From: Paraburkholderia sp. BCC1885
GTDB taxonomy: Bacteria > Pseudomonadota > Gammaproteobacteria > Burkholderiales > Burkholderiaceae
Assembly: GCF_900996235.1 (NCBI RefSeq)
Contig: NZ_CAAJGM010000111.1
Location: forward strand, 1 to 64,000
Length of the DNA: 64,000 bases
Direction: 5' to 3'
In this document: one piece after another, positions 52,575 through 61,336 of the stretch
Position numbering within the stretch: position 1 is the stretch's first letter
Layout of the letters: each line of letters starts with the position of its first letter
Translations under genes and position numbers: made by a program
Notes under the pieces: generated by a model
Databases searched by the model: none
Told to the model about the DNA's origin: nothing
What the model saw: the letters and a program-made list of their open reading frames with translations, nothing else

Positions 52575-53377
52575 TGGCCTGCCCCCGGTTTATCGACCAC
52601 CACGGTGTTATCCCCTTTGCCTTTCCAGATGTCGGCGTGTACGTCGGCCCCATTCGCGGCGAGCTGCTCGAACACGTTTGTGACGGCGCTCTGGAAGTCC
52701 GTGCCCCACGACGAATCGTGCGGAGGAACGAAATCGTCCGGCGTGTTCCAGCTCACCGCCCAACCGGCTCGCTTCGCCCAGGCCATCAACTGGATTTCGA
52801 GCGACTGTCCGCCGACCAGTTCGAACGGCGCGAGCGCCGCAACCTGACCGGCAGACGCACCGCCAGTGCCGCTTGTGGCGGCGCTCCGGTTGACCACCGT
52901 GGCGGCGAGCGCCGGCGACGGACCGCCGTGGTGCAGGGACACCACGCGCTGGCTCCAGTCGATGGTTGCGTGCACCTCCGCCAACGGGCCGATTGCGTTC
53001 GTCAGCACCGTGTCCCAGGGGAGCCCGCCGCTCCAGGACACGCGTTGCGAGCGATCGACGTCGCCCATCTCGATGCGAAAGTCCTTCGGTGCGATAACCG
53101 GCAGCATGTCCGCCAGCGCAATGTCGCGCCCTTTGCCGCGCGGCACGTAGTCGTCCGAAGGCCGGTAGCCGATCTGCGTCACCTTGCGGCCGGTCGAAAC
53201 CGGCAGGTCGTCGACGAGCGGCTGCACGGCAATCGCGGGCACCGGAGCCGACGCTGCGGATGCCGGCGCGGCAACCGCCGGCTGGGTTTCGTTGACAAAC
53301 CCGGCGTATGCGCTTGACACACATCCCGTCCCAAGACCCGCAGCCGTCAGGACGGCGACGATCATCCTCTTGTGCAT
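52571..53377 (-). CDS. pilL: PilL-like pilus protein with TcpQ-type domain
   Basis: A 268-residue exported protein with an N-terminal signal and a Cys at a possible lipobox (GTGC, residue 19). The last 90 residues (FELVGGQSLEIQLMAWAKRAGWAVSWN...FEQLAANGADVHADIWKGKGDNTVVV) resemble the TcpQ/PilL C-terminal domain that guides secretin assembly. It begins the pil operon, overlapping pilN by 4 bp. Confidence 0.8.
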   Translation of the reverse strand: MHKRMIVAVLTAAGLGTGCVSSAYAGFVNETQPAVAAPASAASAPVPAIAVQPLVDDLPVSTGRKVTQIGYRPSDDYVPRGKGRDIALADMLPVIAPKDFRIEMGDVDRSQRVSWSGGLPWDTVLTNAIGPLAEVHATIDWSQRVVSLHHGGPSPALAATVVNRSAATSGTGGASAGQVAALAPFELVGGQSLEIQLMAWAKRAGWAVSWNTPDDFVPPHDSSWGTDFQSAVTNVFEQLAANGADVHADIWKGKGDNTVVVDKPGAGQ

Positions 53378-53469
53378 CTCGCACCCTCTCATTCGTAATG
53401 TCTGCGGTGACGCCGCCAGGCATGCGCGTGGATCACCTTGCCGCGTCATGTGCGGCGAATTGCCAGGCC

Positions 53470-54369
53470 TCATTGCGCCCCCTCGTGCGGCTGAGCCCCA
53501 GGCTGTGCTTGCGCAGCGGGCGGTGCGGCCGGCTGCGCCGCGCGATCCGCCGGGGCCACGGTGGCCTGCCATTGGTTCGGGTCGGTGACGAAGCCGCCGT
53601 GATCCGTCACGCGATACAGCGTGTCGCCCACGTCGATATGGTTGCGGTCGCCGGAGACGACACGCGGCGCGACCGCCACCGACGGCTCCGAGACCATGCC
53701 CTTGTTGAGCAGCTCCGAATAGCGAAGCATTCCGGTGTAGTCGCGATTCAGGCGCGCGAGGTTGGTCTGCAGAATCTGGTCGGCCAGTGCCTCGCCCTGC
53801 GTATAGCCCAGCATGACCTGCTCTTTCCAATATTCGCGCTCAGCGGACGTCTTCGGCAAAACCGCGGAAAACGGCAACTGATCGGTCTGGGCCTTGATAC
53901 GCAGTCCTATAAAAAGGTAATCGCGCCAGCTGGGCGGGACGGTCACGAAGCGCGATGGCACCACAATCCGGTACATGGAGTCCGCGGTACGGATCTGGTC
54001 GGTGGTGGCCTCCACCGCATCGCGCGCTTCGGTGATGACGGGCGGCAACATGCCGTTGCGGGTGACCAGCGCGCCGAACCGGTACATCGTATCGAGCCGG
54101 CCCGCACGCGCCTCCAGTTCCGCAAGCAATTGCGCGGAACGGTCGGCCAGGCCCTTGTGGCTGCCGAGCGGCAGCGCGGCTTCCTGCAACTCGTTGGCGC
54201 GAATGGGCGTGATCGCCGCCGCGGCCGGAACCGTGTCCACCGACAGATTGGCGATGTCGTTGACCGACATGGCCGAGGTATCGGCGGTATCCGCGCGGGC
54301 GAGCGCACACGCGGCCATGGTCGAGGCCGCTGCGCAGGCAAGCAGGAGGGGCGCCGGCCTGAATTTCAC
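53470..54369 (-). CDS. dotC: DotC/TraI-family core protein
   Basis: A 299-residue exported protein. The family pattern is clear: LGSHKGLADRSAQLLAELEA, NGMLPPVITEARDAV, RFVTVPPSWRDYLF and LPKTSAEREYWKEQVMLGY. DotC works with DotD to bring DotH to the outer membrane. Unlike usual DotC it has Cys residues only at the end of the hydrophobic signal (AACA). A Pro/Ala/Gln tail ends the protein. It heads the pil genes, 92 bp upstream. Confidence 0.9.
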   Translation of the reverse strand: MKFRPAPLLLACAAASTMAACALARADTADTSAMSVNDIANLSVDTVPAAAAITPIRANELQEAALPLGSHKGLADRSAQLLAELEARAGRLDTMYRFGALVTRNGMLPPVITEARDAVEATTDQIRTADSMYRIVVPSRFVTVPPSWRDYLFIGLRIKAQTDQLPFSAVLPKTSAEREYWKEQVMLGYTQGEALADQILQTNLARLNRDYTGMLRYSELLNKGMVSEPSVAVAPRVVSGDRNHIDVGDTLYRVTDHGGFVTDPNQWQATVAPADRAAQPAAPPAAQAQPGAQPHEGAQ

Positions 54370-54480
54370 GGTAACAGGGCCGGATACGGCTGGTCATCAG
54401 GGCGGATAAGGCGCATGTGTCGATCCATCAACTGATCTATTAAAGGTTCGGCAAGAAAGGTTCAGCAAGCCGTCAAATTT

Positions 54481-54500
54481 CGTATGAAGGTTATCATACG
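54481..54500. promoter_or_regulatory. Island palindrome, downstream copy before dotC
   Basis: CGTATGAAGGTTATCATACG, perfect arms with 10-bp spacer, 111 bp before the dotC start. Paired with a second copy 47 bp further upstream. Confidence 0.65.
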
Positions 54501-54527
54501 GAACAAGGACGACGCAACAGATTGCTA

Positions 54528-54547
54528 CGTATGTGTGCAATCATACG
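54528..54547. promoter_or_regulatory. Island palindrome, upstream copy before dotC
   Basis: CGTATGTGTGCAATCATACG, perfect arms with 10-bp spacer. Two sites 47 bp apart suggest cooperative binding. Confidence 0.65.
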
Positions 54548-54611
54548 GACTAACGGAGCGCGTCTGAAGAAGGATTCATGACACATGGGTTTGCGACGGC
54601 GGCGCCTCGCG

Positions 54612-55739
54612 TCACAGGGAAACTTTCGGCTGCGGCTGGGGGCGCTGGCTATAGCCGCTCGTTTCCATCCAGCCGTCGACGGCCGCAGCGGCATGGTTCG
54701 CGTTGCAGTCGGCGAGCTCCGGGTCGATCTTGCCGTTCGCGTCGAGCCCAAACAGGCTGAAGCTGCTCATCCCGCTGCTGGTCGGCGCATAGCCGGCGGA
54801 CGCGGCGGCCACCTCGGCCGCATCGGCGACCGCCTTGTACTGGGTCGGGCTGACCTGGAAAAGCGCCTGCAACTGCGTGGGCGACAGGCCTTCACTGAAC
54901 TGCGTCATCGGGATGCGGCCCAGCGCGGTATCGGCTGCGCCGCTGAACATCAGCATGCTCTTGTGGGCTGCGGCGGCGTTGGCCAGCCCATCGGTGAGCA
55001 TGATGCCGCCGGCGAGCGCTCCCATGCCCGGCACCGCGATTGTGGCTGCGGCGCCGCCGGCGATCAGTCCGGCTGTCGACCACATTTGCGGTCCCACCGG
55101 CAGGGACACGTCCGCGGTGCCTTTCAGGTCGCTGCCGCCCGAGAGATGCACCACGTCGCCTTGCGACGAGAAGTTATAGCTGGTGTAACGCTCGCGATCG
55201 CCGCGATTTGCGAGCCCGGCGATGCCCGGAGCGTCCAGCGAAACGTTGGTGATCGGAACGCCCGCTGGAACGAGCGGGACGCCACTGGAATCGGCGGCGA
55301 GACTCAGCATGCCCGCCTGCATCTCCGATTCCGCTCCGCCGAGCGAGTGACCGGTGGTGTATACGGCGCTCATTTCGACGCCGGCCTGCGTCAACTGCTT
55401 GCGCGCGGCAGCCAGACCCGCACGGGCGAATGCTTCGGCCACCAGATGCGAGTCGGCCACCGTGTCGACCGCGACCCCGGCGTCAGTGGCCACGTTTTTC
55501 AGGTTGGCCGTCCCGCGGTCGGCGATGATGATTTCCCCGGTCTGGAGGTTGACGTTGACCTGGCCTGAAAAACCCGTCGTCTGCATTGCGCCGCTCAACG
55601 TCGGATCGAACCTGGATATGTCATCCATCGGCAGCGCGGTCCATTGGCTGCCGAGTTTCGGGGCATCGTCCCCGCCATAGGTCGCCACGGCTGCGGTAAA
55701 GACATCGTTGAGCGTGGCCGATGGTGCGGATTGCGTCAT
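54612..55739 (-). CDS. Putative lipase effector of the type IVB system
   Basis: A 375-residue alpha/beta-hydrolase without signal peptide. The nucleophile elbow is GHSLGG (130-135, Ser132). Asp in NVSLDAPGI and His in GDVVHLSGG are candidates for the rest of the triad, and a class 3 lipase-like IIADRGT strand precedes them. A glycine-rich hydrophobic segment follows (LIAGGAAATIAVPGMGALAGGIML), which could insert in membranes. It is 27 bp downstream of a gene for an exported protein. Phospholipid degradation in a target cell is the inferred role. Confidence 0.65.
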   Translation of the reverse strand: MTQSAPSATLNDVFTAAVATYGGDDAPKLGSQWTALPMDDISRFDPTLSGAMQTTGFSGQVNVNLQTGEIIIADRGTANLKNVATDAGVAVDTVADSHLVAEAFARAGLAAARKQLTQAGVEMSAVYTTGHSLGGAESEMQAGMLSLAADSSGVPLVPAGVPITNVSLDAPGIAGLANRGDRERYTSYNFSSQGDVVHLSGGSDLKGTADVSLPVGPQMWSTAGLIAGGAAATIAVPGMGALAGGIMLTDGLANAAAAHKSMLMFSGAADTALGRIPMTQFSEGLSPTQLQALFQVSPTQYKAVADAAEVAAASAGYAPTSSGMSSFSLFGLDANGKIDPELADCNANHAAAAVDGWMETSGYSQRPQPQPKVSL

Positions 55740-55766
55740 CGCTGGATTCCTGAACGGTTGAATGCG

Positions 55767-56915
55767 TTAGCGCAGCCTGTAGACCTGCACCGAATTCGCT
55801 TCGGACAGCGCGAGAGATTGGCCATCCGGGCTCACGGCAAGAGCGCCGACATGCCCCATCGCACCGTCGAATTGCAGGACCGGATTGCCAGAGGCGGTAT
55901 CCACGATGGTGTTTTCGAGCGGCTTGTAGCCCTCGGTGGCGAAACTCGCGCCCTTCAGATAGAGCCATTTGCCGTCGGGACTAAAGCCCATGCCAAAAGC
56001 CCCGGGATCAATATTTGCCGCGGCGCCCGAGTGATAGCGGCGCACCTCGAGCGTCGCGCCGTCGATGATCTGGCTCGTGCCGAGAAATATCTGGTTGGTC
56101 GCGAAGTTCGTGCGACCGTCCGCGCCGCCCGGAAACGAATAGGTGTAAGGCGACTGCGGGTTGCCGGTCGGTCGGCGCGAGAACCACACGGCCCGCGTCG
56201 GTGTCTTTCCGGAAGGATCGATGAGCCTGAGCGTCGTGTCGTAGTCGTGTACGAGATGCCCGTCCATCGTTTTGTTTTCGATTTCCCGGTTCGGGATGGC
56301 GTTAATGAGGATCTTGTCGTCGGCCGTCCAGGCGGCCCCAGTGGCGTACACGCCGTCCACCTCGATCGTCTGCAAGGCCCACATTTTGGTGTCGTACAGG
56401 TTGACGTAAGTCGGGCCGCCCATCGTGCCCGCCAGCGTCAACAGCCGGCTGCCGTCCCTGTTCAGACGGGCCGAGCCTCCGACCACCGGGTTGTCCGGCA
56501 AAGCCTCGCCCGTCAGCGGATCCCATTGCCGCTTCGCACCAAACAGGATGGCTTTTCCGTCTGGAGTCCAAAGCAACTGGTCGCTCGGGGTAATGTCGAA
56601 GTCGCCTTTGCAATGAATGCGCGATTGCTGCCGGTCCTGCTCCATATCCCACACCACGATGTCGGTCGTGCCGGCGGAATTCCGCGTCACGATGCCCAGA
56701 TAGCGGCTGTCCGGGCTAAAACTCATCTTCATGACGATCAGACGGTCCGATAGCAGGCCGCCCACCCGGATCGTTCTCTGCAGCTTCGGTGTCGTTACCT
56801 GCGTGCTGGCCGCATTGCCGGTCGCGCCGTTGCCGGACTGTGCATTCGTGTTCGCCGTCATGCCTGCCACTCCCATAACCATCATTGCCGCTGCCGCAGC
56901 TTTGCGAAAATTCAT
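55767..56915 (-). CDS. Exported beta-propeller-like protein, candidate lipase immunity
   Basis: A 382-residue protein with a signal peptide (ends near NTNAQ). The mature chain has repeated strands of the type FSPDSRYLGIVTRN, WTPDGKAILFGAK, FSPDGKWLYLKG and VSPDGQSLALSEA, that is, a WD40/TolB-like propeller of about six or seven blades. It lies directly before the lipase gene, so a periplasmic immunity role is likely, but a structural role is possible. Confidence 0.6.
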   Translation of the reverse strand: MNFRKAAAAAMMVMGVAGMTANTNAQSGNGATGNAASTQVTTPKLQRTIRVGGLLSDRLIVMKMSFSPDSRYLGIVTRNSAGTTDIVVWDMEQDRQQSRIHCKGDFDITPSDQLLWTPDGKAILFGAKRQWDPLTGEALPDNPVVGGSARLNRDGSRLLTLAGTMGGPTYVNLYDTKMWALQTIEVDGVYATGAAWTADDKILINAIPNREIENKTMDGHLVHDYDTTLRLIDPSGKTPTRAVWFSRRPTGNPQSPYTYSFPGGADGRTNFATNQIFLGTSQIIDGATLEVRRYHSGAAANIDPGAFGMGFSPDGKWLYLKGASFATEGYKPLENTIVDTASGNPVLQFDGAMGHVGALAVSPDGQSLALSEANSVQVYRLR

Positions 56916-56976
56916 TCGTTCCTCGAAGGTCGATCCCAGATTGACGGCTACCGTGGCCGCGTAGCATGCTGCGCCG

Positions 56977-57594
56977 TCAGCCGCCCGGCGGACCGCTCGC
57001 CATGTTCAGCACCTGAGCCTCGAGCGCCAGAAAAGCCGATAAGTGAAAGTGCTCGGTCCTCGGGTTGCCAAAGTACAGGCAGCCTCGCGAAGGATGGCCG
57101 GACTCGAGATAGAGCTGCCTGAAATAGCTGGTAGCGGGGTCGTCCATACGCATGAAATGCGAGCCGCCCCACGTCATGAAGTCCCGCCGGAACCGATACG
57201 ACTGCGGGCGCCTTCTGACCAGCCGGAAGATGTCGGGGGCGCTGCGCGACGACACCGCGATCTCCCCTCGCGCACCGTCGCGCCCGAGGCTGCGTATCTC
57301 CACCCAGCCGTTGCGGGCCGACAACGAAAAGTATTCGTCACCGACGGGTAAGTGGGTGCGATAGGCATACTCGTACTCCTCGCGCACTTCCGTCAGCCGG
57401 TGATCGAAAGCCGCGTTAGCGTCGGTCGGCGCGAGCAACGGCGCATCGAGCGCTAGGCCTTCCTGGGCTCGCGCGATTCCCGCCTTTCGCGCAAGGCGCA
57501 GCGCATCCGTCAGCAGTCCGAATGGACCGTCGGCGAAATGGTACGTCGCAACCGCGACGCGGGCGCGCAACAGCAGCGCGGCGCTGTTCGGCAT
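56977..57594 (-). CDS. Island protein of unknown function
   Basis: A 205-residue soluble protein with no signal or membrane segment, rich in Arg and aromatic residues (DFMTWGGSHFMRMDDPATSYF; RGCLYFGNPRTEHFHLSAFLALEAQ). It lies 58 bp after the TraW-position gene. Not recognised. Confidence 0.55.
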   Translation of the reverse strand: MPNSAALLLRARVAVATYHFADGPFGLLTDALRLARKAGIARAQEGLALDAPLLAPTDANAAFDHRLTEVREEYEYAYRTHLPVGDEYFSLSARNGWVEIRSLGRDGARGEIAVSSRSAPDIFRLVRRRPQSYRFRRDFMTWGGSHFMRMDDPATSYFRQLYLESGHPSRGCLYFGNPRTEHFHLSAFLALEAQVLNMASGPPGG

Positions 57595-57652
57595 GGAAGG
57601 CGTCCTCGCAGGTTAGTTTGTCAGCGCAATCAGCCGCCGCTACGTGGCATGT

Positions 57653-58867
57653 TTATTTTGCATTGGTGGCATGCACGCGCTGAAGCTGTGCGTCGAGACC
57701 CGGACGTTCGCTGGTCCGTTCCAGCATGGCCAAAAGCTGGCCCAGGAGCACTTCGATGTGTTGCGAGCGCTGAAAATTCTGATAGGTGATATCGGCCATG
57801 AACGCCGTCGTGTAGAGCTGCTCGCGGGCGAGCTTGGTCGGATCGGCGACGGCGCCCATTTCAATCTGCCAGTACGGGTTGCGCCAGCGCCGCCCTGCTT
57901 CGAATTCCTCCAGTTCGGCAAGACTCATGGTTCCCGTGCTTTTGGCAACAGGCGAGGCATTCGCGTTGTAATACTGTTCCGCCGAATCCGACGACGCGTT
58001 GATGTCGCTGATCAGTTGGGCGCTGCCGGGAAACGGCGCGCGCGCAGCGATCAACGTATTGAGCGTGTTTTCGGCCGACGAAACGTTCGCCTGATAGGCT
58101 TTTTGCATGGCGATGTAGAGCTTGCCGACTTCCGTATTGGCCTCGGCCTTCGTGACGTATTGCGGCGGTTCGGGATCGACCGACATGCGCTCATAGGCGC
58201 GCGCGGCTTCGATTTCTTGCGGCGTAAAAGTCAGGTCGACATCCTTGCCCGGCATGCCGGCGCCGGTATAGAGCGAATCGGCGTTGGCATCGCCGTCCGG
58301 CATCGACGAGCTCGAGCATCCCGGATAGCCGAGCGCCACTTCGTTGGCATTGCAATACGCCGCCTCGTGGATGGAGGTGGTGGCACGGCGTGAAGCCTCG
58401 ATGGATGGCGCCACGCTGCCCAGCGCTTTCGAAAGCGGCGCGCTGGACACGGTGGCATTGCCGCCTGGCCGGTAGTTCGAAGCGGTCATGTTCACGCTAT
58501 GAACCGCCTGCATGGCGTAATTGCTGCCTGACGTCGCGCACGGATCGAGCGGCAACTCGGTCTGCTGCAGCGTGGCATCTATTTCGCTCTGCTGCTGCAC
58601 CTGCGCTGCCATATCGCGTTGTGTGTTCGCGGCCATCGCGCTGGTGGCGGCCTGTTTGGCGCCAATGCCGCCGATATCACCGTCGATTTCGGTGAGCTCA
58701 TTCAGCAACGTCGAGCCAAGCGATCCGATCGCGGTCGTAATCTCCTGGGCCGCGGCCTGTACGGACGCCACGACGCAGCCGTCGCAATCCGCGTAGGCGT
58801 TGGTGGTCGTCGACAGGGTCAGGGCTCCGCACAGCACAAGGAACCATGAAACGAGCTTTTTTGTCAT
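57653..58867 (-). CDS. Exported type IVB-associated protein (TraW-position)
   Basis: A 404-residue protein with a signal peptide (ends near AYADC), a CDGC pair at the mature N-terminus, two further cysteine pairs in the middle, and long helical segments at both ends (EITTAIGSLGSTLLNELTEIDG; YQNFQRSQHIEVLLGQLLAMLER). IncI TraW is a secreted protein of similar size, but this assignment is weak. It overlaps the end of the preceding 166-residue exported protein gene by 4 bp. Confidence 0.55.
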   Translation of the reverse strand: MTKKLVSWFLVLCGALTLSTTTNAYADCDGCVVASVQAAAQEITTAIGSLGSTLLNELTEIDGDIGGIGAKQAATSAMAANTQRDMAAQVQQQSEIDATLQQTELPLDPCATSGSNYAMQAVHSVNMTASNYRPGGNATVSSAPLSKALGSVAPSIEASRRATTSIHEAAYCNANEVALGYPGCSSSSMPDGDANADSLYTGAGMPGKDVDLTFTPQEIEAARAYERMSVDPEPPQYVTKAEANTEVGKLYIAMQKAYQANVSSAENTLNTLIAARAPFPGSAQLISDINASSDSAEQYYNANASPVAKSTGTMSLAELEEFEAGRRWRNPYWQIEMGAVADPTKLAREQLYTTAFMADITYQNFQRSQHIEVLLGQLLAMLERTSERPGLDAQLQRVHATNAK

Positions 58868-59364
58868 TGGAAAAGCCTCGACAAGCTGTTCGTAATGGCC
58901 GACATGACCCCGCCGCTCGCCGATGAAACAGCGGCCCGGCTGGAGCCGGAAAGCATGCCCGAATTGCCGCCGGAGTTGATCACGCTCGCGGCGACGCTGT
59001 TGATCTGCTGTTGCACCTGCGCCTGTGCGGCGGCCATGGCCGACTGGGCCGTCGAGCGGGCCTGGTTGACCAGAGACTGACACGCCGATTGCTCGATCTT
59101 GCTGAGCGCGGCCATCGCTATGCTGCTGTCGGGCATACCCTGCGTCGGAATGGACTGAAAGCCCTGCAGACACGCGCTCTGCAACTGGCTCAGCAACGCC
59201 AGCATCTGCAGGTTGGTGTTGATATTGTTAAGACGCCGCGCCTGCTCGGCCGCCTGCGCATTTGCCATCTGCGTCTGCATGGTGCACGTCGCCATGACGG
59301 GTTGCGCGATCGCCGAGGCAAACACCGTCGCCAGCAGCATGCTCGTCAAGTTTCGCATTGCCAT
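58864..59364 (-). CDS. Exported helical protein
   Basis: A 166-residue exported protein (signal peptide ends near PVMATC) with three cysteines and mostly Ala/Gln/Ser-rich helices (QAAEQARRLNNINTNLQMLALLSQLQ). Together with the next gene it could form a periplasmic part of the machine, in the way VirB5-like proteins do. Not recognised. Confidence 0.55.
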   Translation of the reverse strand: MAMRNLTSMLLATVFASAIAQPVMATCTMQTQMANAQAAEQARRLNNINTNLQMLALLSQLQSACLQGFQSIPTQGMPDSSIAMAALSKIEQSACQSLVNQARSTAQSAMAAAQAQVQQQINSVAASVINSGGNSGMLSGSSRAAVSSASGGVMSAITNSLSRLFQ

Positions 59365-59447
59365 CGAGATATCCCCATTGGGTCACGCAAGCGCTCGCCG
59401 GTCAGGCCGCAGGCGCGAACGTTTGCGATTTCACTTATATAAAATAT

Positions 59448-59467
59448 TGTATCAATTAAATGATACG
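59448..59467. promoter_or_regulatory. Island palindrome upstream of the 59364 operon
   Basis: TGTATCAATTAAATGATACG, one end mismatch, spacer 10 bp; the inner bases also pair (GTATCA/TGATAC). It lies 84 bp before the start at 59364. Confidence 0.6.
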
Positions 59468-59519
59468 TAATAACGATCCCAGCGTTTCACCGCCAACCGC
59501 GCGAATGCGCGACATGCCA

Positions 59520-59744
59520 CTACCCTTTGAACGTCGGACGCTGCGGTGGCGACGCCTTGTTCGCTTCGGCTTCCTGCAGGATCGGTTCAAGCTTGTCCGA
59601 GGCTTTGGAGAGCCATTGCTGCGCGTTGGTCATATTCTCCCGGCTCGGCAGCACGCCGATATTCATGTAGCCGAGCAAACGGGCAACATGAGTGCCGGAA
59701 TTCTGCAGGTCGCGCACTGCGTCGATATTGTCGTCCAATGCCAT
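59520..59744 (-). CDS. Small soluble island protein
   Basis: A 74-residue helical protein (NIDAVRDLQNSGTHVARLLGYMNIG; NAQQWLSKASDKLEPILQEAEANK). No signal peptide. It might be a chaperone-like or structural factor; not recognised. Confidence 0.5.
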   Translation of the reverse strand: MALDDNIDAVRDLQNSGTHVARLLGYMNIGVLPSRENMTNAQQWLSKASDKLEPILQEAEANKASPPQRPTFKG

Positions 59745-59796
59745 GTAAACCTCTGTGTGTGATGCACGTCAAACAGATCTATCCACGATCCGGTAG

Positions 59797-60270
59797 TCAA
59801 GGCCGGTGGCTGTACCGTGCCGCTTTGCCGATTCGCAGCTTGCGGGTAACGGCCAGCGCGCCCAACCCCAGCAGCACGCCGATGATCGCCTCAATGTATC
59901 GACCGATACCAAGCAGCAGCCAGCGCAAGCGGTCGCCGTCCGTCATATCCACGAACGATAAGGCCGCGAGCCGTGCGCGCTCGAACATCAAACGCTGTGA
60001 GGCGGTATTCGCGACGGGCCGCGCGGCCGACGCCTCGATGGCCGCGACGCGTTCGCGTAACCGGCGCGCATCGCGATTGCTCGGCGCGGGATTCTCCGCG
60101 AGGCTCGCTGCGACCACCCGCTGTGCGCGCTCATTCGCCGCCGCCAACGTCCGCACGCCGGCAATGGCTTCGCGCGACGCCGGCAGGCGGTCGCGCAGCC
60201 ACATCACCGACGTCAGCACGATCAGCGCGATAAAGAAAATCTCGGCGCGACCCATCTTCGCAATCTTCAT
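59797..60270 (-). CDS. Membrane protein of the bactofilin operon
   Basis: A 157-residue protein with an N-terminal helix (IFFIALIVLTSVMWL), a charged helical middle (AANERAQRVVAASLAEN; NRDARRLRERVAAIEASAAR) and a C-terminal helix (YIEAIIGVLLGLGALAVT), so both ends are in the cytosol with an extracytoplasmic coiled segment. Not recognised. ATG 60270 is the only start placing the first helix at the N-terminus. Confidence 0.55.
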   Translation of the reverse strand: MKIAKMGRAEIFFIALIVLTSVMWLRDRLPASREAIAGVRTLAAANERAQRVVAASLAENPAPSNRDARRLRERVAAIEASAARPVANTASQRLMFERARLAALSFVDMTDGDRLRWLLLGIGRYIEAIIGVLLGLGALAVTRKLRIGKAARYSHRP

Positions 60271-60310
60271 CCCTACCCGCCTATGACAAGGCAACGTGAG
60301 TGCGCTGGGC

Positions 60311-60574
60311 TCATCGTCGCAGACTCGCCCTGCGCACCATCCACGCCCCGCCGGCGGCCGCAACGACGCCCAGCCCCCACGCCAGCACGACCAGCCCTTG
60401 CATGACGTGATACACGACCGTGTCGTCGGCGTGGCCATCGTAAAGTGCCTCGACGTGCTCGCAGATAAACAGGAAGTGCGGAAACCGTAACTGCATCACG
60501 CATAGACACAGCACGCTCCACGCCGCGAGAATGCCCGGCCATGGACGAGACAACAGCGGGCGGGACGGCCTCAC
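60311..60574 (-). CDS. Two-helix membrane protein coupled to bactofilin gene
   Basis: An 87-residue protein read from a GTG that overlaps the bactofilin stop (GTGA). Two helices (ILAAWSVLCLCVMQL; VMQGLVVLAWGLGVVAAAGGAWM) are joined by a loop with FICEHVEALYDGH. Tight coupling suggests it works with the bactofilin at the membrane. Confidence 0.6.
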   Translation of the reverse strand: MRPSRPLLSRPWPGILAAWSVLCLCVMQLRFPHFLFICEHVEALYDGHADDTVVYHVMQGLVVLAWGLGVVAAAGGAWMVRRASLRR

Positions 60575-61329
60575 GCCACACGCTCCTGATCGGCCATCGA
60601 AACCGCGCGCAAGCCGGGCTGTTCGCCGCGACCCGGGAGCGCCGCGCCGCCGTCGCTCACGCCGATCACATTCGGCACGATGCGCATCAGCGCGCCGTTG
60701 ATGCATGCGCCCTCCTTCATGGCGAGCGTCGTGTACTCGACGTTGCCGTTGATCTGGCCGGTCTCGAGCACGACGACCCGCTCGGCGAATACGTCGCCCT
60801 CGACCGTTCCGCCAATCACCGCCGTGTGCGCGCGCAGCGTGCCGTGGATGCCGCTCGTCGCCGTTAGTACGACCTGATGCTCGCCGAGCTGGGTCACGTT
60901 GCCGCGCACCACGCATTGCAGAACGATGCTCTCCGCGATCTCCAGATCGCCGTTCAACTGTGCGGCCGCGGGAATGACCGTGCTGATATCGGACTCGCCG
61001 GCTCGCTCCGGCAAACCGTCTGCGCCAGGGAGAGCGACGGCTTTCGGCACCGAACCGTTCGGCCGGGCGAATGCCGTCTGCTCTGGCGCGCGGGGCTGCG
61101 CCGCGGCGGGCGGCGTTCGCGCTGGGCTTTGCCGCTGGCTCGGCTGCGGGTTCGGTTGCGCGTGCGGCTGCGGGTTCTGCAATGGTTGCGCTGGCTGCGT
61201 GCGCCGCGGCTGCGCGGCGAGATCAGGCGGCGGCGCCTCGTTGACAGTCTGCATGCGCACGGCCGGCGCGGTGCGTCGTGCGAGGCCGACACCGAGCGCT
61301 ACACGCACGAGGAAACCGGGTTGGTTCAT
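60571..61329 (-). CDS. Bactofilin-domain protein
   Basis: A 252-residue protein with a long disordered Pro/Gln/Arg-rich N-terminal part (about residues 30-110) and a right-handed beta-helix of the bactofilin family (LNGDLEIAESIVLQCVVRGNV, IHGTLRAHTAVIGGTVEGDVFAERVVVLETGQINGNVEY split across rungs). Bactofilins polymerise without nucleotide and form local scaffolds at the membrane. Here the gene is inside a secretion-system operon, between a PilP-like gene and two membrane protein genes. ATG 61329 is chosen; upstream codons overlap the previous gene. Confidence 0.8.
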   Translation of the reverse strand: MNQPGFLVRVALGVGLARRTAPAVRMQTVNEAPPPDLAAQPRRTQPAQPLQNPQPHAQPNPQPSQRQSPARTPPAAAQPRAPEQTAFARPNGSVPKAVALPGADGLPERAGESDISTVIPAAAQLNGDLEIAESIVLQCVVRGNVTQLGEHQVVLTATSGIHGTLRAHTAVIGGTVEGDVFAERVVVLETGQINGNVEYTTLAMKEGACINGALMRIVPNVIGVSDGGAALPGRGEQPGLRAVSMADQERVA

Positions 61330-61336
61330 ATCGACC

